Shown piece by piece: positions 52,659-61,774 of a stretch of 64,000 nucleotides of DNA (position 1 is the first letter of the stretch; each line of letters starts with the position of its first letter). Made by a program: the position numbers and the translations under genes. Origin of the DNA: Rhodothermales bacterium (GTDB lineage: Bacteria > Bacteroidota > Rhodothermia > Rhodothermales > Bin80); the NCBI GenBank assembly GCA_951812585.1, contig OX638318.1, positions 276,819-340,818 of the forward strand. The letters are read 5' to 3'. The notes under the pieces were generated by a model. That model saw nothing but the letters and a program-made list of their open reading frames with translations. It ran no database searches and was not told where the DNA came from.

Positions 52659-54139
52659 GCGTGATAATACGGCCTGAGGTGCACGTATAGCGAAGCAAAG
52701 CGCGCATGCAGGCCATCGTACACCGCAGCCCCGGGACCCGGCTGCGCGGCGGCATGCGTCGTGATCACATCTGCACAAGCCGCCTCCGCCGACGGCCAAT
52801 GGGCCGCAGCCACGCCCGCCAAAAGCGCCGCACCCAGTGCCGCGCCCTCCGCGACGCTTACGGCCCGCAGCTCAAGCTGCAGCACATCCGCAAGGATCTG
52901 CCGCCAAAGCGGGCTTTGGGCTCCGCCCCCGGAAATCCGCACCTCGCGGGGCAAGGGCAGACCCGCTTCCAGCAGCAGGTTCAGGTTGTCGCGCAACCCC
53001 ATCGCTACGCCCTCCAGCACCGCCCGAGTCATATGCGCGCGCGTGTGTCCAGGCGTCAGGCCAACGAAGGCTCCAGTGGCCCGAGGATCGGCGTGCGGCG
53101 TGCGCTCACCCGTCAGGTAGGGCAAGAAGACCAGACCCTGGCTGCCCGGCGGGATGGCTGCCGCCTCGGCGATCAGCGCGCCATAATCCATCCCCTTGCA
53201 AAGCGCATCATGATACCAGGCCAGACTGCCTGCGGCCGACAGCATCACCCCCATCATGTGCCACCGGTTCGGCACGGCATGCGGAAAGGCATGGGCCCGC
53301 CCTGCCCCATCCACGAACGGCCTCGCACAAGGCGCGAACACCACCCCAGAGGTGCCCAGCGTGAGCGCCCATTTGTCGGGCGCCACGGCGCCAACGCCTA
53401 CCGCTTGCGCTGCCTGGTCTCCACCGCCAGCCACGACAGGTGTGCCTGCGCGTAGCCCCGTCGCCTGCGCACCCGCCGCCGAAACCACGCTCGTCACCGT
53501 GGGGCCTTCATGCGTGGGAGGCAGCCATTCGCCCGGTATATCCAGTGCCTCTAACATGACGGATGACCAGGCGCGTGCAGCCAGATCCAACAGCAGCGTG
53601 CCGCCTGCACCCGCCTTGTCCGTCGCCAGCGTGCCGGTGAGCCGATAACGAATATAGTCCTTGGGCAAAAGTACCTGCCGGGTGTTGCGGTAGACAGCCG
53701 GTTCGTGATCGCGAACCCAGAGCAACTTGGGCGCAGTAAACCCGGTGTACGCATCATTGCCCGTGACTCTCACGAGGCGCTCGAGTCCTAGCGCTTTGCG
53801 AATCGCATCACACTGCGCCTGGGCGCGCCCATCATTCCACAGCATGGCCGGGCGCAGCACCTTTCCCGCAGCGCCTAACATGACAAGCCCATGCATCTGC
53901 CCGGTCAGGCCGACCGCCTGGATCGCAGCTGGAGCAACTTGCGAAGCCCTGAGCACCCGTCGTATGCTCTGACACATGGCATCCCACCAGTCGCCCGGGT
54001 CTTGCTCGCTCCAGCGTGGGTGGGGCATGGAAACCTTGTGCGGCGATGCAGCGCTGCCTGCAACGCTCCCATAGGCGTCCACCAACAGCGCCTTGGACGC
54101 CGTCGTCGAGATGTCCAGTCCTAGTGAATACTGCATCAA
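52655..54139 (-). CDS. xylB: Xylulokinase (FGGY family)
   Basis: 494 residues. The start YSLGLDISTTASKALLVD is the FGGY phosphate loop. LTGQMHGLVMLGA, LRPAMLWNDGRA, LLPKDYIRYRLTG, GGGDQAAQAVGVGAV, TLGTSGVVFAP, FLPYLTGERTPH and ISGGGAQSPLWRQILADVL are the ordered motifs of xylulokinases (MHGLV and LWND(G/Q)R are diagnostic). It phosphorylates D-xylulose for entry into the pentose phosphate pathway. Xylose isomerase is not in the window. It overlaps the convergent tsaD stop by 4 bases. A second possible start is at 54136. Confidence 0.92.
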   Translation of the reverse strand: MMQYSLGLDISTTASKALLVDAYGSVAGSAASPHKVSMPHPRWSEQDPGDWWDAMCQSIRRVLRASQVAPAAIQAVGLTGQMHGLVMLGAAGKVLRPAMLWNDGRAQAQCDAIRKALGLERLVRVTGNDAYTGFTAPKLLWVRDHEPAVYRNTRQVLLPKDYIRYRLTGTLATDKAGAGGTLLLDLAARAWSSVMLEALDIPGEWLPPTHEGPTVTSVVSAAGAQATGLRAGTPVVAGGGDQAAQAVGVGAVAPDKWALTLGTSGVVFAPCARPFVDGAGRAHAFPHAVPNRWHMMGVMLSAAGSLAWYHDALCKGMDYGALIAEAAAIPPGSQGLVFLPYLTGERTPHADPRATGAFVGLTPGHTRAHMTRAVLEGVAMGLRDNLNLLLEAGLPLPREVRISGGGAQSPLWRQILADVLQLELRAVSVAEGAALGAALLAGVAAAHWPSAEAACADVITTHAAAQPGPGAAVYDGLHARFASLYVHLRPYYHA

Positions 54140-54253
54140 TGGGCAGGGGCCAGGCGCGCGGCCAAGATACGCGCCGTTGCGCAGTGCTGCGCACAGTGAG
54201 CCGCCGTATACGTATCATTCGTGCTTGTCCGGGAAAGTGCACATCGGTAATCC

Positions 54254-55753
54254 GTGGAGCAGGAATCCACTCATTCCTATTCGGTTCGCCAGATCACGGG
54301 ACTAGCACTAGGCCCTGTCTGGATTCTGGTTGCGCTGATCGTTCCTGCACCCGGGGGACTCAGCACAGACGCCTGGATGACGGCAGGCATCGCGCTGCTT
54401 ATGGTTTCGTGGTGGATCTCAGAGGCGCTACCGATCGCTGCGACTTCGCTCTTGCCGCTGGTGCTCTTTCCTCTCCTGGGCGGCGGCACAATGCAGGAGG
54501 CCGCAGCGCCGTTCGCCAACCCGCTGATATTCCTTTTCATGGGTGGGTTTCTGATTGCGACAGCCATGACCCGGTGGAACCTGCACAAGCGCATCGCACT
54601 GCATGTGATCCGGCGCGTGGGCACCAGCCCGCAGGCGCTCATCATGGGCTTCATGCTCGCGACGGCCTTCTTGAGCATGTGGGTGAGCAACACGGCCACG
54701 GCCGTCATGATGCTTCCAGTCGCGCTGTCTGTCGTGGCCTTGGCCGATCCTGGGGCGGCCGATCCCAAATCCGCCGCACCGTCGCAGCAGCGGTTTGCAC
54801 TGGTGCTCCTTCTCTGCGTCGCCTATGGTGCCAACATTGGCGGCATGGGCACACTGATCGGCACGCCACCCAACGCGTTCATGGCTGCATTCTTTGAAAG
54901 CGAGTTCGGCTACACGATAACCTTTGCGCGCTGGCTGCTGGTCGGCTTGCCAGTGGTTGCACTGGGCCTTCCCCTTACCTATCTGGTACTGACGAAGGTT
55001 GTATTTCCGTTTGAGACCGGTCAGATTGCGGGCGGCCGCGCACTTATTGAATCGGAGCTAAAGAAGCTCGGCCCACCCAGCCGCGGCGAGTGTCTGGTAG
55101 CATTCGTGTTTGTCATTACGGCGCTGCTCTGGATCACGCGTCCCTTGATTGCAGCGGCGCTTCCCGGCCTTACGGATGCCGGCATCGCGATGATGGGCGG
55201 ACTGGTGCTCTTTGTGCTTCCAGTAAACCTGCGCCGCGGCGAGTTTGCGCACACCTGGAAGGCTGCCAACGAGCTCCCCTGGGGCACCCTCTTGCTCTTT
55301 GGCGGCGGACTCAGTCTGGCTGCCGCTATGTCTCGCACCGGCCTGTCGGCATGGATCGGCGACTCGCTCGGTTTCGTCGACCTGTTTCCGGTCCTCCTCA
55401 TCATTCTTGTCGTCACGGCAGTCATCATCTTTCTTACGGAGCTGACCAGCAACATCGCGACCACGGCCACCTTCCTGCCCCTCCTGGCAGCGCTTGCCAT
55501 TGGCACGGGCGAGAGCCCAATGCTTCTGGCTATTCCCGCCGTCCTGGCCGCTAGTTGCGCCTTCATGCTCCCGGTGGCGACGCCTCCGAACGCCATCATC
55601 TACAGCAGCGACCGCGTCACCGTCCCGCAGATGGCGCGCGCAGGGATCGTGCTCAATGTACTGTTCATGACACTCGTGACCGTACTGGCCTATACGCTTG
55701 CAACCTGGGTTTTTGGGATCCAGGTGGGCATCATCCCCGCATGGGCGCAGTAA
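54254..55753 (+). CDS. SLC13/DASS family sodium-coupled anion transporter
   Basis: 499 residues from a GTG codon; about 11-12 hydrophobic segments. Family signatures occur twice, as expected from the inverted-repeat fold: MWVSNTATAVMMLP in the first half and LTSNIATTATFLPLL in the second (the SNT sodium/substrate clamp). NIGGMGTLIGTPPNAFMA and MLPVATPPNAIIYSS are also present. It probably imports a C4-dicarboxylate or a related anion, including sulfate, with Na+. The ligand cannot be read from sequence. The gene stands alone, divergent from xylB. Confidence 0.92.
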   Translation: MEQESTHSYSVRQITGLALGPVWILVALIVPAPGGLSTDAWMTAGIALLMVSWWISEALPIAATSLLPLVLFPLLGGGTMQEAAAPFANPLIFLFMGGFLIATAMTRWNLHKRIALHVIRRVGTSPQALIMGFMLATAFLSMWVSNTATAVMMLPVALSVVALADPGAADPKSAAPSQQRFALVLLLCVAYGANIGGMGTLIGTPPNAFMAAFFESEFGYTITFARWLLVGLPVVALGLPLTYLVLTKVVFPFETGQIAGGRALIESELKKLGPPSRGECLVAFVFVITALLWITRPLIAAALPGLTDAGIAMMGGLVLFVLPVNLRRGEFAHTWKAANELPWGTLLLFGGGLSLAAAMSRTGLSAWIGDSLGFVDLFPVLLIILVVTAVIIFLTELTSNIATTATFLPLLAALAIGTGESPMLLAIPAVLAASCAFMLPVATPPNAIIYSSDRVTVPQMARAGIVLNVLFMTLVTVLAYTLATWVFGIQVGIIPAWAQ

Positions 55754-55923
55754 GCAGCAACCTTCCACGGAACGGCACCTGGCGCTGCACCACGCGCGCC
55801 CCACAAGCACAAGGCTGAAACCAGTCGCCTCGCAGCCCAGCTTTATCAGCTTGGCCTGCCCTGCATTGTTTGGCACCAGACCATCCGCAAAGTCCCTATG
55901 TGCCACAAAAAGGTGGAACAAGC

Positions 55924-55947
55924 TTGCACCCTAATTTGGGGGTGCAA
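55924..55947. repeat. Hairpin upstream of the small secreted peptide gene
   Basis: TTGCACCC (55924-55931) and GGGTGCAA (55940-55947) pair perfectly around an 8-base loop. It lies 47 bases before the start of the small peptide gene and 170 bases after the transporter gene. It could be a leader structure or a terminator, though there is no T-run. Confidence 0.4.
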
Positions 55948-55993
55948 TGGCGGTCTTACGAAATCAATAGCCGCCCCGAAGGGCATTTTTGAC

Positions 55994-56188
55994 ATGAACA
56001 CAGTAATGAACTTCCTAACGCGCTCACTCGTCATAGTAACGCTCATCATGGGTGTGTACGTGATGGGCGCAGTTGTGAGATCCGTGATAAGCCCAAACGA
56101 TGTGCAGGCCGCAACAACGGACTGCGATGCTAACTGGAAATGCCATCTTCCGGACTGCGGCAGTTGGCCCAGCCCTCTGTGCCAATAA
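55994..56188 (+). CDS. Small secreted Cys-rich peptide, NVEALA-like
   Basis: 64 residues: MNTVMNFLTRSLVIVTLIMGV begins a signal/anchor helix (about 6-30). A short PNDVQAATT spacer and a C-terminal mature part of about 25 residues with four Cys (DCDANWKCHLPDC and the final LCQ) follow. The layout (hydrophobic leader, then a motif resembling NVEALA, then a short Cys-containing tail) is like the small NVEALA proteins that Bacteroidota encode next to 6-bladed beta-propeller lipoproteins. Such propeller genes are indeed at 57978 and 62461, the nearer one now separated by an IS3 element. A longer in-frame start at 55898 is less likely because it buries the leader. Function unknown. Confidence 0.55.
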   Translation: MNTVMNFLTRSLVIVTLIMGVYVMGAVVRSVISPNDVQAATTDCDANWKCHLPDCGSWPSPLCQ

Positions 56189-56296
56189 GAAGTGAGACAG
56201 TTCAATACATTAATAGTGTAGCCGCGTTGGGGTTCAAGCGGCAGGGCTGGTCTGGCGATTTTGCTTAACCAATCCATCATTTTCCCCTATTCAATC

Positions 56297-56698
56297 ATGG
56301 AATCCGATTACCCTTCCAACACGACCGGTACGGCAGAGGTCCCTCCGACTGAAGTGGTTCCCAAGGCCAAGCGCCGCAGGTTCACGGCCAGTTACAAGAT
56401 GCGCATTCTGGACGAGGCCGAGCTCTGCAGCAAGCCTGGAGAGGTCGGTGCGCTTTTGCGTCGGGAAGGCCTTTACTCGTCTCATCTGGCCCAGTGGCGC
56501 AAGCAGCGCGAATATGGAGCGCTTTATGGTTCGACCCAGGCTGGGAAGGAACTGTTGGCCAAGGACGAGGAGATTCGGCGGCTGCGCAAGGCGCTTGGTC
56601 AGTCCCGGCAGCAGCTTCAGAAGGCCGAGGCCATCATAGAGGTTCAAAAAAAAGTCTGCATGCTCTTTGGCATCAGCAGCGAGAGCGAGGCCGGGTAG
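56297..56698 (+). CDS. IS3-family transposase OrfA
   Basis: 133 residues. A helix-turn-helix region with the IS3 OrfA form RRRFTASYKMRILDEAE and LLRREGLYSSHLAQWRKQRE binds the terminal repeats. A Leu/Gln-rich coiled coil follows (EIRRLRKALGQSRQQLQKAEAI). Start chosen at MESDYPSN; an upstream Met at 56261 is possible. The gene ends 2 bases before OrfB, but the OrfB frame is open far upstream, allowing fusion by frameshifting. Confidence 0.88.
   Translation: MESDYPSNTTGTAEVPPTEVVPKAKRRRFTASYKMRILDEAELCSKPGEVGALLRREGLYSSHLAQWRKQREYGALYGSTQAGKELLAKDEEIRRLRKALGQSRQQLQKAEAIIEVQKKVCMLFGISSESEAG
56646..56653 (+). other. Probable -1 programmed frameshift site (A8) between OrfA and OrfB
   Basis: Eight A residues cover the OrfA codons CAA AAA AAA. 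The OrfB frame is -1 relative to OrfA and has no stop between this site and the OrfB start at 56701. Slippage here would yield a single OrfAB transposase (EVQKK joined to SLHALWHQQRERGRVA), as is usual for IS3 elements. Confidence 0.65.
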
Positions 56699-56700
56699 CG

Positions 56701-57771
56701 ATGAGGGAGAGGGTCAAGGCATTGCGTCCGATTCTGGGTACGGTGGCGGCCTGCCGCCACGTGGGGATCTCTCGCGCCTCCTATTACAGAAGTCAACGTG
56801 CGGCGCAGCAGCAGCCGAAGCGGCGTCGCCAGAGCAGCCGACGGTTGTCGGAAGCTCGCCGGGCGGAGATTCGGGCGATATTGAACGCGAGGCGTTTTGT
56901 GGACCTGCCGCCACGCCAGATCTGGGCCACGCTCCTGGATGAAGGCACCTACCTGTGCCACTGGCGCACCATGTATCGTATCCTTAGTGAAAACAGGGCG
57001 ATACGCGAGCGCAGGAATCAGCGCGTACATCCTCCGTACACGAAGCCGGAGTGGTTGGCCCAAGCTCCGAACGAGCTTTGGACGTGGGACATCACCACGC
57101 TTCGGGGCCCGGTTAAGGGCCTGCACTTCAAGCGCTACGTGCTACGGGATGTCTTCAGCCGCTACGTGGTGGGATGGACCCTTGCCTCGTTTGAGTCTGC
57201 CGCGCTGGCCAAGGATCTCGTCCTGGCCACATGCGCGCGTCAAAACGTCCGAAGAGACCAGCTGGTCCTCCATTCGGATCGCGGCCCGGTGATGACAAGC
57301 AAGACGTATGTGCAGCTGTTGGCAGAGCTGGGAGTGGAAGGCTCCTACAGCCGTCCGTATCGCTCGAACGACCATCCCTATTCGGAGGCGCACTTCCGCA
57401 CGGCGAAGTACCACCGGACTTACGAGGTGCGCTTCGGCTCCCTGGAGGACGCCCGGAGCTGGGCGCGGCTCTTCTTCCATTGGTACAACAACGAATTCTA
57501 CCACACGGGGATTGCGCTGATGCATCCCTCGACGATCCACTACGGCAAGACGCGCGAGGTATGGAAGGCGCGACAGCGCGTCATGCAGGAAGCCTATGCG
57601 CGAGAACCGGAGCGATTCATTCGGGGGATGCCCAAGGTACCCATGCCACCGCGGAAGGTGTGGATCAACCCGCCAGACGACCCCCAGGCTGCGGTGAAGC
57701 TCGTAGCCAAGAGCAATGGCCGCCAGTCCCGCAACTTCGTAGTCACACGCGACCAGTTACTGCCCACATGA
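56701..57771 (+). CDS. IS3-family transposase OrfB (DDE integrase)
   Basis: 356 residues counted from the ATG at 56701; the frame is open from 56494. An HTH_21-like region (RRLSEARRAEIRAIL, LPPRQIWATLLDEG, CHWRTMYRIL) precedes the integrase core. The DDE residues are in LWTWDITTLRGP (D), LHSDRGPVMTS (D) and NDHPYSEAHFRTAKY (E). The gene is full length and undamaged. Confidence 0.92.
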   Translation: MRERVKALRPILGTVAACRHVGISRASYYRSQRAAQQQPKRRRQSSRRLSEARRAEIRAILNARRFVDLPPRQIWATLLDEGTYLCHWRTMYRILSENRAIRERRNQRVHPPYTKPEWLAQAPNELWTWDITTLRGPVKGLHFKRYVLRDVFSRYVVGWTLASFESAALAKDLVLATCARQNVRRDQLVLHSDRGPVMTSKTYVQLLAELGVEGSYSRPYRSNDHPYSEAHFRTAKYHRTYEVRFGSLEDARSWARLFFHWYNNEFYHTGIALMHPSTIHYGKTREVWKARQRVMQEAYAREPERFIRGMPKVPMPPRKVWINPPDDPQAAVKLVAKSNGRQSRNFVVTRDQLLPT

Positions 57772-57977
57772 GTTCCATCCACTACACTAAATCCGAGGCG
57801 AACTTGTCTCATTTTTGTTGGCACACACCGCAGCGATCCAACTCTGTGCGGTGTTTGCGCCTCTTTTCCCGGACCACTCACCGATCAGGGTTGCCAGTAT
57901 GTACCTGAGTATGGTGGTAGCCACTTGAGATGTCGAGAGTATAATTGCACTGACGACATGCAACCAACATAACATAG

Positions 57978-59609
57978 ATGCCAAAGGCTTCTACATTTTG
58001 TGCCTTGGTGCTGCTGCTCGCAGCCTGCCAGAACGACGGTGCAGGCCCAGGCAGTAATCCATTGCCCTCTTCCAACGCTGACTTTCAACGCGTTGAAGGG
58101 CATCCACACCCCGACAGCATCCCTGCCGTTACGGATCCGAGGTTCATCATCAAGGATGTACCTCGGGACACCCTGTTCTGGATCGGGAATGCTCTCCGAG
58201 GCGGTCGGACAATCGGCAAAGCGGAAGGAGACTTGGACGAGATGTTGGGCACCATCCGGGATGTGGCCGTCAGCGACAGTGTCGTGTACTATGCGGATGG
58301 AAACTACAGCCATGTCCGTGCCTACGATTTCGAGGGCCATCTCGTTGACATATTGGGAGGCCCCGGAGAAGGACCAGGTGAGATGGCATGGGTGAGCAAG
58401 GTCTCCGTTACGGGTTCAGGCGACAGTGTGTATGTGGTGGTCGGATCCGGTCAGTATAAGATTTCGGTGTTCAGAAGGCGCCGGGATGGCACTCATGAAT
58501 TTCGGAATTCGTTTTCATCTACCGTGGATTTCTTTAATGGTGCCATGTGTGCAATGCATGGGCACGTATACACCACGGGATACAAGGAAGACCTCAGCGG
58601 TGTGATTCACAAACACACGCTGGAAGGGGCCTACGTCTCATCGTTTGGCGCCCGCTACAACCACGACGCACGAATAGTGCGCTCAACTATCGCAGAATGG
58701 GCCATCTTGGAGTGTAACGCGACGCACCGCACACTCCTCCACCTGCAGAGACAAGCTCCCATAGCGACGGCGTTCACGGAGTCGGGTGCCGTGATCTGGC
58801 GAATCAAGTTTTCTGATGCCCGGATAGCTTTGGCAACAGTGTATTACTCGAAAAACCGGCCGTACGTGTCAATTGCGCAGGGGCTCCCATGGATCGGCGA
58901 ATCGCGTGCCCCGGACATCGTGGGAGGGGCAAGCGGAGACACGTTCTGGCTTACACGCCTTGAACTGCTGTCCGAAGAACGGGATCGCTGGGTAGGCCAC
59001 CTCTACAAGGTCGATGTGCTGTCGGGGCGAGGCGAATATGTGGGGCCACGCCCGTTCAATCATACCCTGCAAGCGGGAATGAGAATCCAGGCCATAGCGC
59101 AAGAGCGGCTATTCGTCAGCCGGATGACACCGTTTCCCCAGCTGGGGAATACATCGCATGCCGAGCGAGATACGGTGACTAATAGGAAGGCGGGCATCCA
59201 TCGGACAGCCAGCAAGCTGGCAGCACTTGTGCTGCTGTTATCCACGATATTTGTACTGTCTGCGTTGGATGTGCTCCCCTTCCCGGCCATCACGATCCAA
59301 TGGCCGAGTGTGCACACCGAGGACTCGGCTCGATACGTGCCATCATTTGAAAGGCCCCTGGAACGCGAATTGGTACTGGTGTACTTTGGTTCAGCGTCTT
59401 GTGTTTGGTGTAGCAACCCCGATCTGCCAGGCATAATCGACAGCGTGAAGAGTACCGTACGTGCGCACGCAGCAGCACGTTTCCTTCGCCAGACTGCCGC
59501 ATGGGCCTTCCTATGGCGACATCACGTCTGGTGGAACGTGAAACTGCTGTGGACGGAACCAGGAAGCTACGGCGTGCTTGGCGGCGGATCATGCTTCCGA
59601 TTCATGTAG
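57978..59609 (+). CDS. Beta-propeller lipoprotein with membrane segment and truncated thioredoxin-like tail
   Basis: 543 residues as read. Lipobox LLLAAC at about residue 17. Residues about 60-380 form a 6-bladed-propeller-type sheet (LGTIRDVAVSDSVVYYADG, YDFEGHLVDILGGPGEGPGEM, RVIAQERLF-like blades). After about residue 400 the character changes: a transmembrane helix (ALVLLLSTIFVLSALDVL) and then a thioredoxin-like start, LVLVYFGSASCVWCSNPDL, with a CxxC. Past about residue 505 the frame no longer looks like that fold, and from 59567 it runs antisense through an IS4 transposase remnant. The natural C-terminus has therefore been lost. The gene may once have been two adjacent or fused redox/propeller proteins. 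Confidence 0.65.
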   Translation: MPKASTFCALVLLLAACQNDGAGPGSNPLPSSNADFQRVEGHPHPDSIPAVTDPRFIIKDVPRDTLFWIGNALRGGRTIGKAEGDLDEMLGTIRDVAVSDSVVYYADGNYSHVRAYDFEGHLVDILGGPGEGPGEMAWVSKVSVTGSGDSVYVVVGSGQYKISVFRRRRDGTHEFRNSFSSTVDFFNGAMCAMHGHVYTTGYKEDLSGVIHKHTLEGAYVSSFGARYNHDARIVRSTIAEWAILECNATHRTLLHLQRQAPIATAFTESGAVIWRIKFSDARIALATVYYSKNRPYVSIAQGLPWIGESRAPDIVGGASGDTFWLTRLELLSEERDRWVGHLYKVDVLSGRGEYVGPRPFNHTLQAGMRIQAIAQERLFVSRMTPFPQLGNTSHAERDTVTNRKAGIHRTASKLAALVLLLSTIFVLSALDVLPFPAITIQWPSVHTEDSARYVPSFERPLERELVLVYFGSASCVWCSNPDLPGIIDSVKSTVRAHAAARFLRQTAAWAFLWRHHVWWNVKLLWTEPGSYGVLGGGSCFRFM

Positions 59610-59860
59610 CCGCCCATCATGGCTACCAGCTTGATCGCAGACGCTAAATCGGTCAGCTCAATCAGGCGGTAATTCCGGGAGTACAACCGCAACATCGTGA
59701 TGTCTGCTTCGGTGAAGATCACCTCGGCCGCTAGGTTGCTCACGGCACGACCCAGCCGCGTCATCAATATGATGCGCCGGGGCGCTACCATGTAGATGGT
59801 AATCAGGTTTTGCAAGGAGACAGCGCTGGAGGAGCCCGACCGGGCATGCCAGTGTCGCAT
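59567..59860 (-). pseudogene. C-terminal remnant of an IS4-family (Tn5/IS50-like) transposase
   Basis: 97 residues containing SLQNLITIYMVAPRRIILMTRLGRAV, IFTEADITMLRLYSRNYRL, LASAIKLVAMMGGYMNRKHD and PPP. This is the well-known C-terminal region of IS4-type transposases (YVVAWRIL..TRLGR, then LGGYxNRKxDPPPG). The catalytic part is missing. It lies antisense over the 3' end of the propeller gene and next to the IS1634-type remnant, so successive insertions probably cut the propeller gene. Confidence 0.75.
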
Positions 59861-59957
59861 ACGCCTGGCTCGACTTCGCCATTTTATGACTCAACATATA
59901 CGAAAAGAGTGTACTCCCGCCTGGTTGGCACTACTTTTCTTCTGTCGGTCGCCCGCC

Positions 59958-61774
59958 TTAATCCTGTCGCACGTAGCGCTGCCGATGCAGGCTGGGCGTG
60001 ACGCCGCAGATCCGCGCTATCTGAGCCCGCTCTGCCCTTGGGCGCTCGTCCTGCACGTTGACCATCACCGGGCCTTGGGTGTCCTTGAGGGTCGTCATCA
60101 CCCGGTGCCAGGCGCTCAGCTGCGGGCGAAGCTGCTTCCAGCTGGTGTGGATGCCCTGCGTCTTCAAGCGTGTCCGGATCAGGTGCACCGCGTGATAGAC
60201 ATATACGGCTATACTGATGTGCGCTGCGATGAGTGCGTCCTTGCTGTGGTATAGCGGCCGCATCCCCAGTTCCGACTTCAACGAGCGGAAGGTGGCCTCC
60301 CACCTCGGACAGCCGCCAATACGTGGCCACAATGTGCTTAAGGTCCCATCCCGTTTGACTGGTGCGCAGCACGTAGCCCCCCAGGGCCCCGTCGGCCTCT
60401 TCCCACTGCGGCTTGCGTGCAAACGTCACGGCCTTGGCATGGGGGCCACTCCCTTCTACGACCGTCACCTTGTACTGGTGGGATACGCGCGCATAGCGCT
60501 CCTTTATGCGTCCGACCTGCTCTACAACTTTCTGGTATCGCTTGGTTCGGTAGGGCTTCTGCAGCCCATCGTGCAGCGAGGTGAGGGCCGCTTCCAGTAG
60601 CGTGCGCCGGCGCTGGAGGATCTGCTCTTCCTTGTGCTTTCTGGCTTCGCTGACAGCATAGAGCAGCGTCTCCTGCTTCTTCTGCTGCAACTGCCACACC
60701 CATACGGCGTGACCAGCCTGCGTGGTCAGCGTGCTGTCGGGCTCCCGCTCTGGCGGCAGGGGCCGCTTACCCCGGTGCACGCAGGTCCAGTCGTAGCCCT
60801 GTGCTGCCAGCCAGGACACGTTCGCTTCCGTAGCGATCCCTGCCGTCCATGATCACCGTCGGCGTCTGGCCGTCCACGCTGGCGTTCAGACGCGCGATAG
60901 CCTCCTGCAGCGTGCCGGGCTCCGAGACGTTGCCCGGCAAGGTCTCACAGGTGCGCGGGAAGCCCGCGCCATCGCGCACCAGCCCGAGCGTCACCAGCGG
61001 GCAATCGGAACGCTTTTGCTTCGAACGCCCATAGGCCCGGTACTCGCCGTGCTGTCGGCCATGATAAGGGGTGTTGGTCAGGTCATAAAAAAAAACACGG
61101 TCTCCGGCAGGCTCAAGAGCAAGCGCTCCTTTTGGAAGAGCGCTTGCTGAATCGCCTGGTTGTGTTCCCAGAGCAGGTCCCCAATACGATACAACTTCGC
61201 TAACGACACTTTCCTGCCGGGGCGTAGTCCCAACAGGTCCAGCGTTGTTGACCTGCTCTGCAGCCACTGAAGCGTGGCCCGTTCGCTGTTGGGTGCAGCA
61301 TGCGTGCGACCACCAGGGCTACGGCCAGGCGCGCGTCGCGCTCCTTGGCGCCAACCTGGATCAGCGTGTCCTTCAGTCCCAGATCCTCGAGCGCCTGGAG
61401 GCAGACGCGCTCTGCACCCACGCTGCGGGCATGCTCCGGGTGCTCAAGGGAGTCCATGTCCACCGTCATGACGCTGTCAGGCTCACCCTCCGGCTTCGCG
61501 TGTGCACCTATGCCGCGTGCGCGCAGCTGCGCGACAATGGCTTCGGCCGTGTGCTGCAGGCCGGGATCGAACACGAGCGTCGGCTGCCCCTGCAACAAAT
61601 TCTCTATGTGAAGCACCAAGGCGCCCACTGGTCACGGGGCGTGTCAAAGTGGACGCCCAGGTTCAGCAGGGTCGACTGGCGCACCTGCCCGCCGATGCGG
61701 TCGCTGCGGACCAGGCGGTAGCTGTGTCGCGTCTCGCCCTGCTTTGTGTGGGTCTTGGTTGCCCGTATGTACAT
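59958..61774 (-). pseudogene. IS1634-family transposase, frameshifted (second lineage)
   Basis: Read from ATG 61774: MYIRATKTHTKQGETRHSYR, QSTLLNLGVHFD, then in a new frame LVLHIENLLQG and LVVARMLHPTANG. Next, FFYDLTNTPYHGR and PTVIMDGRDRYGSE, a long piece with RTLLEAALTSLHDGL and KRYQKVVEQVGRIKERYA, and finally in another frame FRSLKSELGMRPLYHSKDALI to the stop at 59958. Frame changes occur near 61625, 61230, 61090 (a T9 homopolymer on this strand), 60800 and 60330. It is a different lineage from the copies at 6021 and 8145. No terminal inverted repeats could be fixed. Confidence 0.82.

Larger units (their letters stand above)
56193..57811 (+). mobile_element. IS3-family insertion sequence, apparently intact
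   Basis: Two overlapping transposase genes are flanked by matching ends. The left end starts TGAGACAGTTC at 56193 and later reads TAGTGTAG. The right end, read on the minus strand from 57811, is TGAGACAAGTTC and later TAGTGTAG. No clear target-site duplication was seen just outside the ends. OrfA, OrfB and the A8 frameshift site are all intact, so the element may still be mobile. It sits between the small secreted peptide and a propeller gene. Confidence 0.85.

Noticed and set aside
55898-55993. Longer start for the small secreted peptide (Met at 55898)
   Set aside because: It would put 32 non-hydrophobic residues before the leader and reads through the hairpin at 55924-55947.
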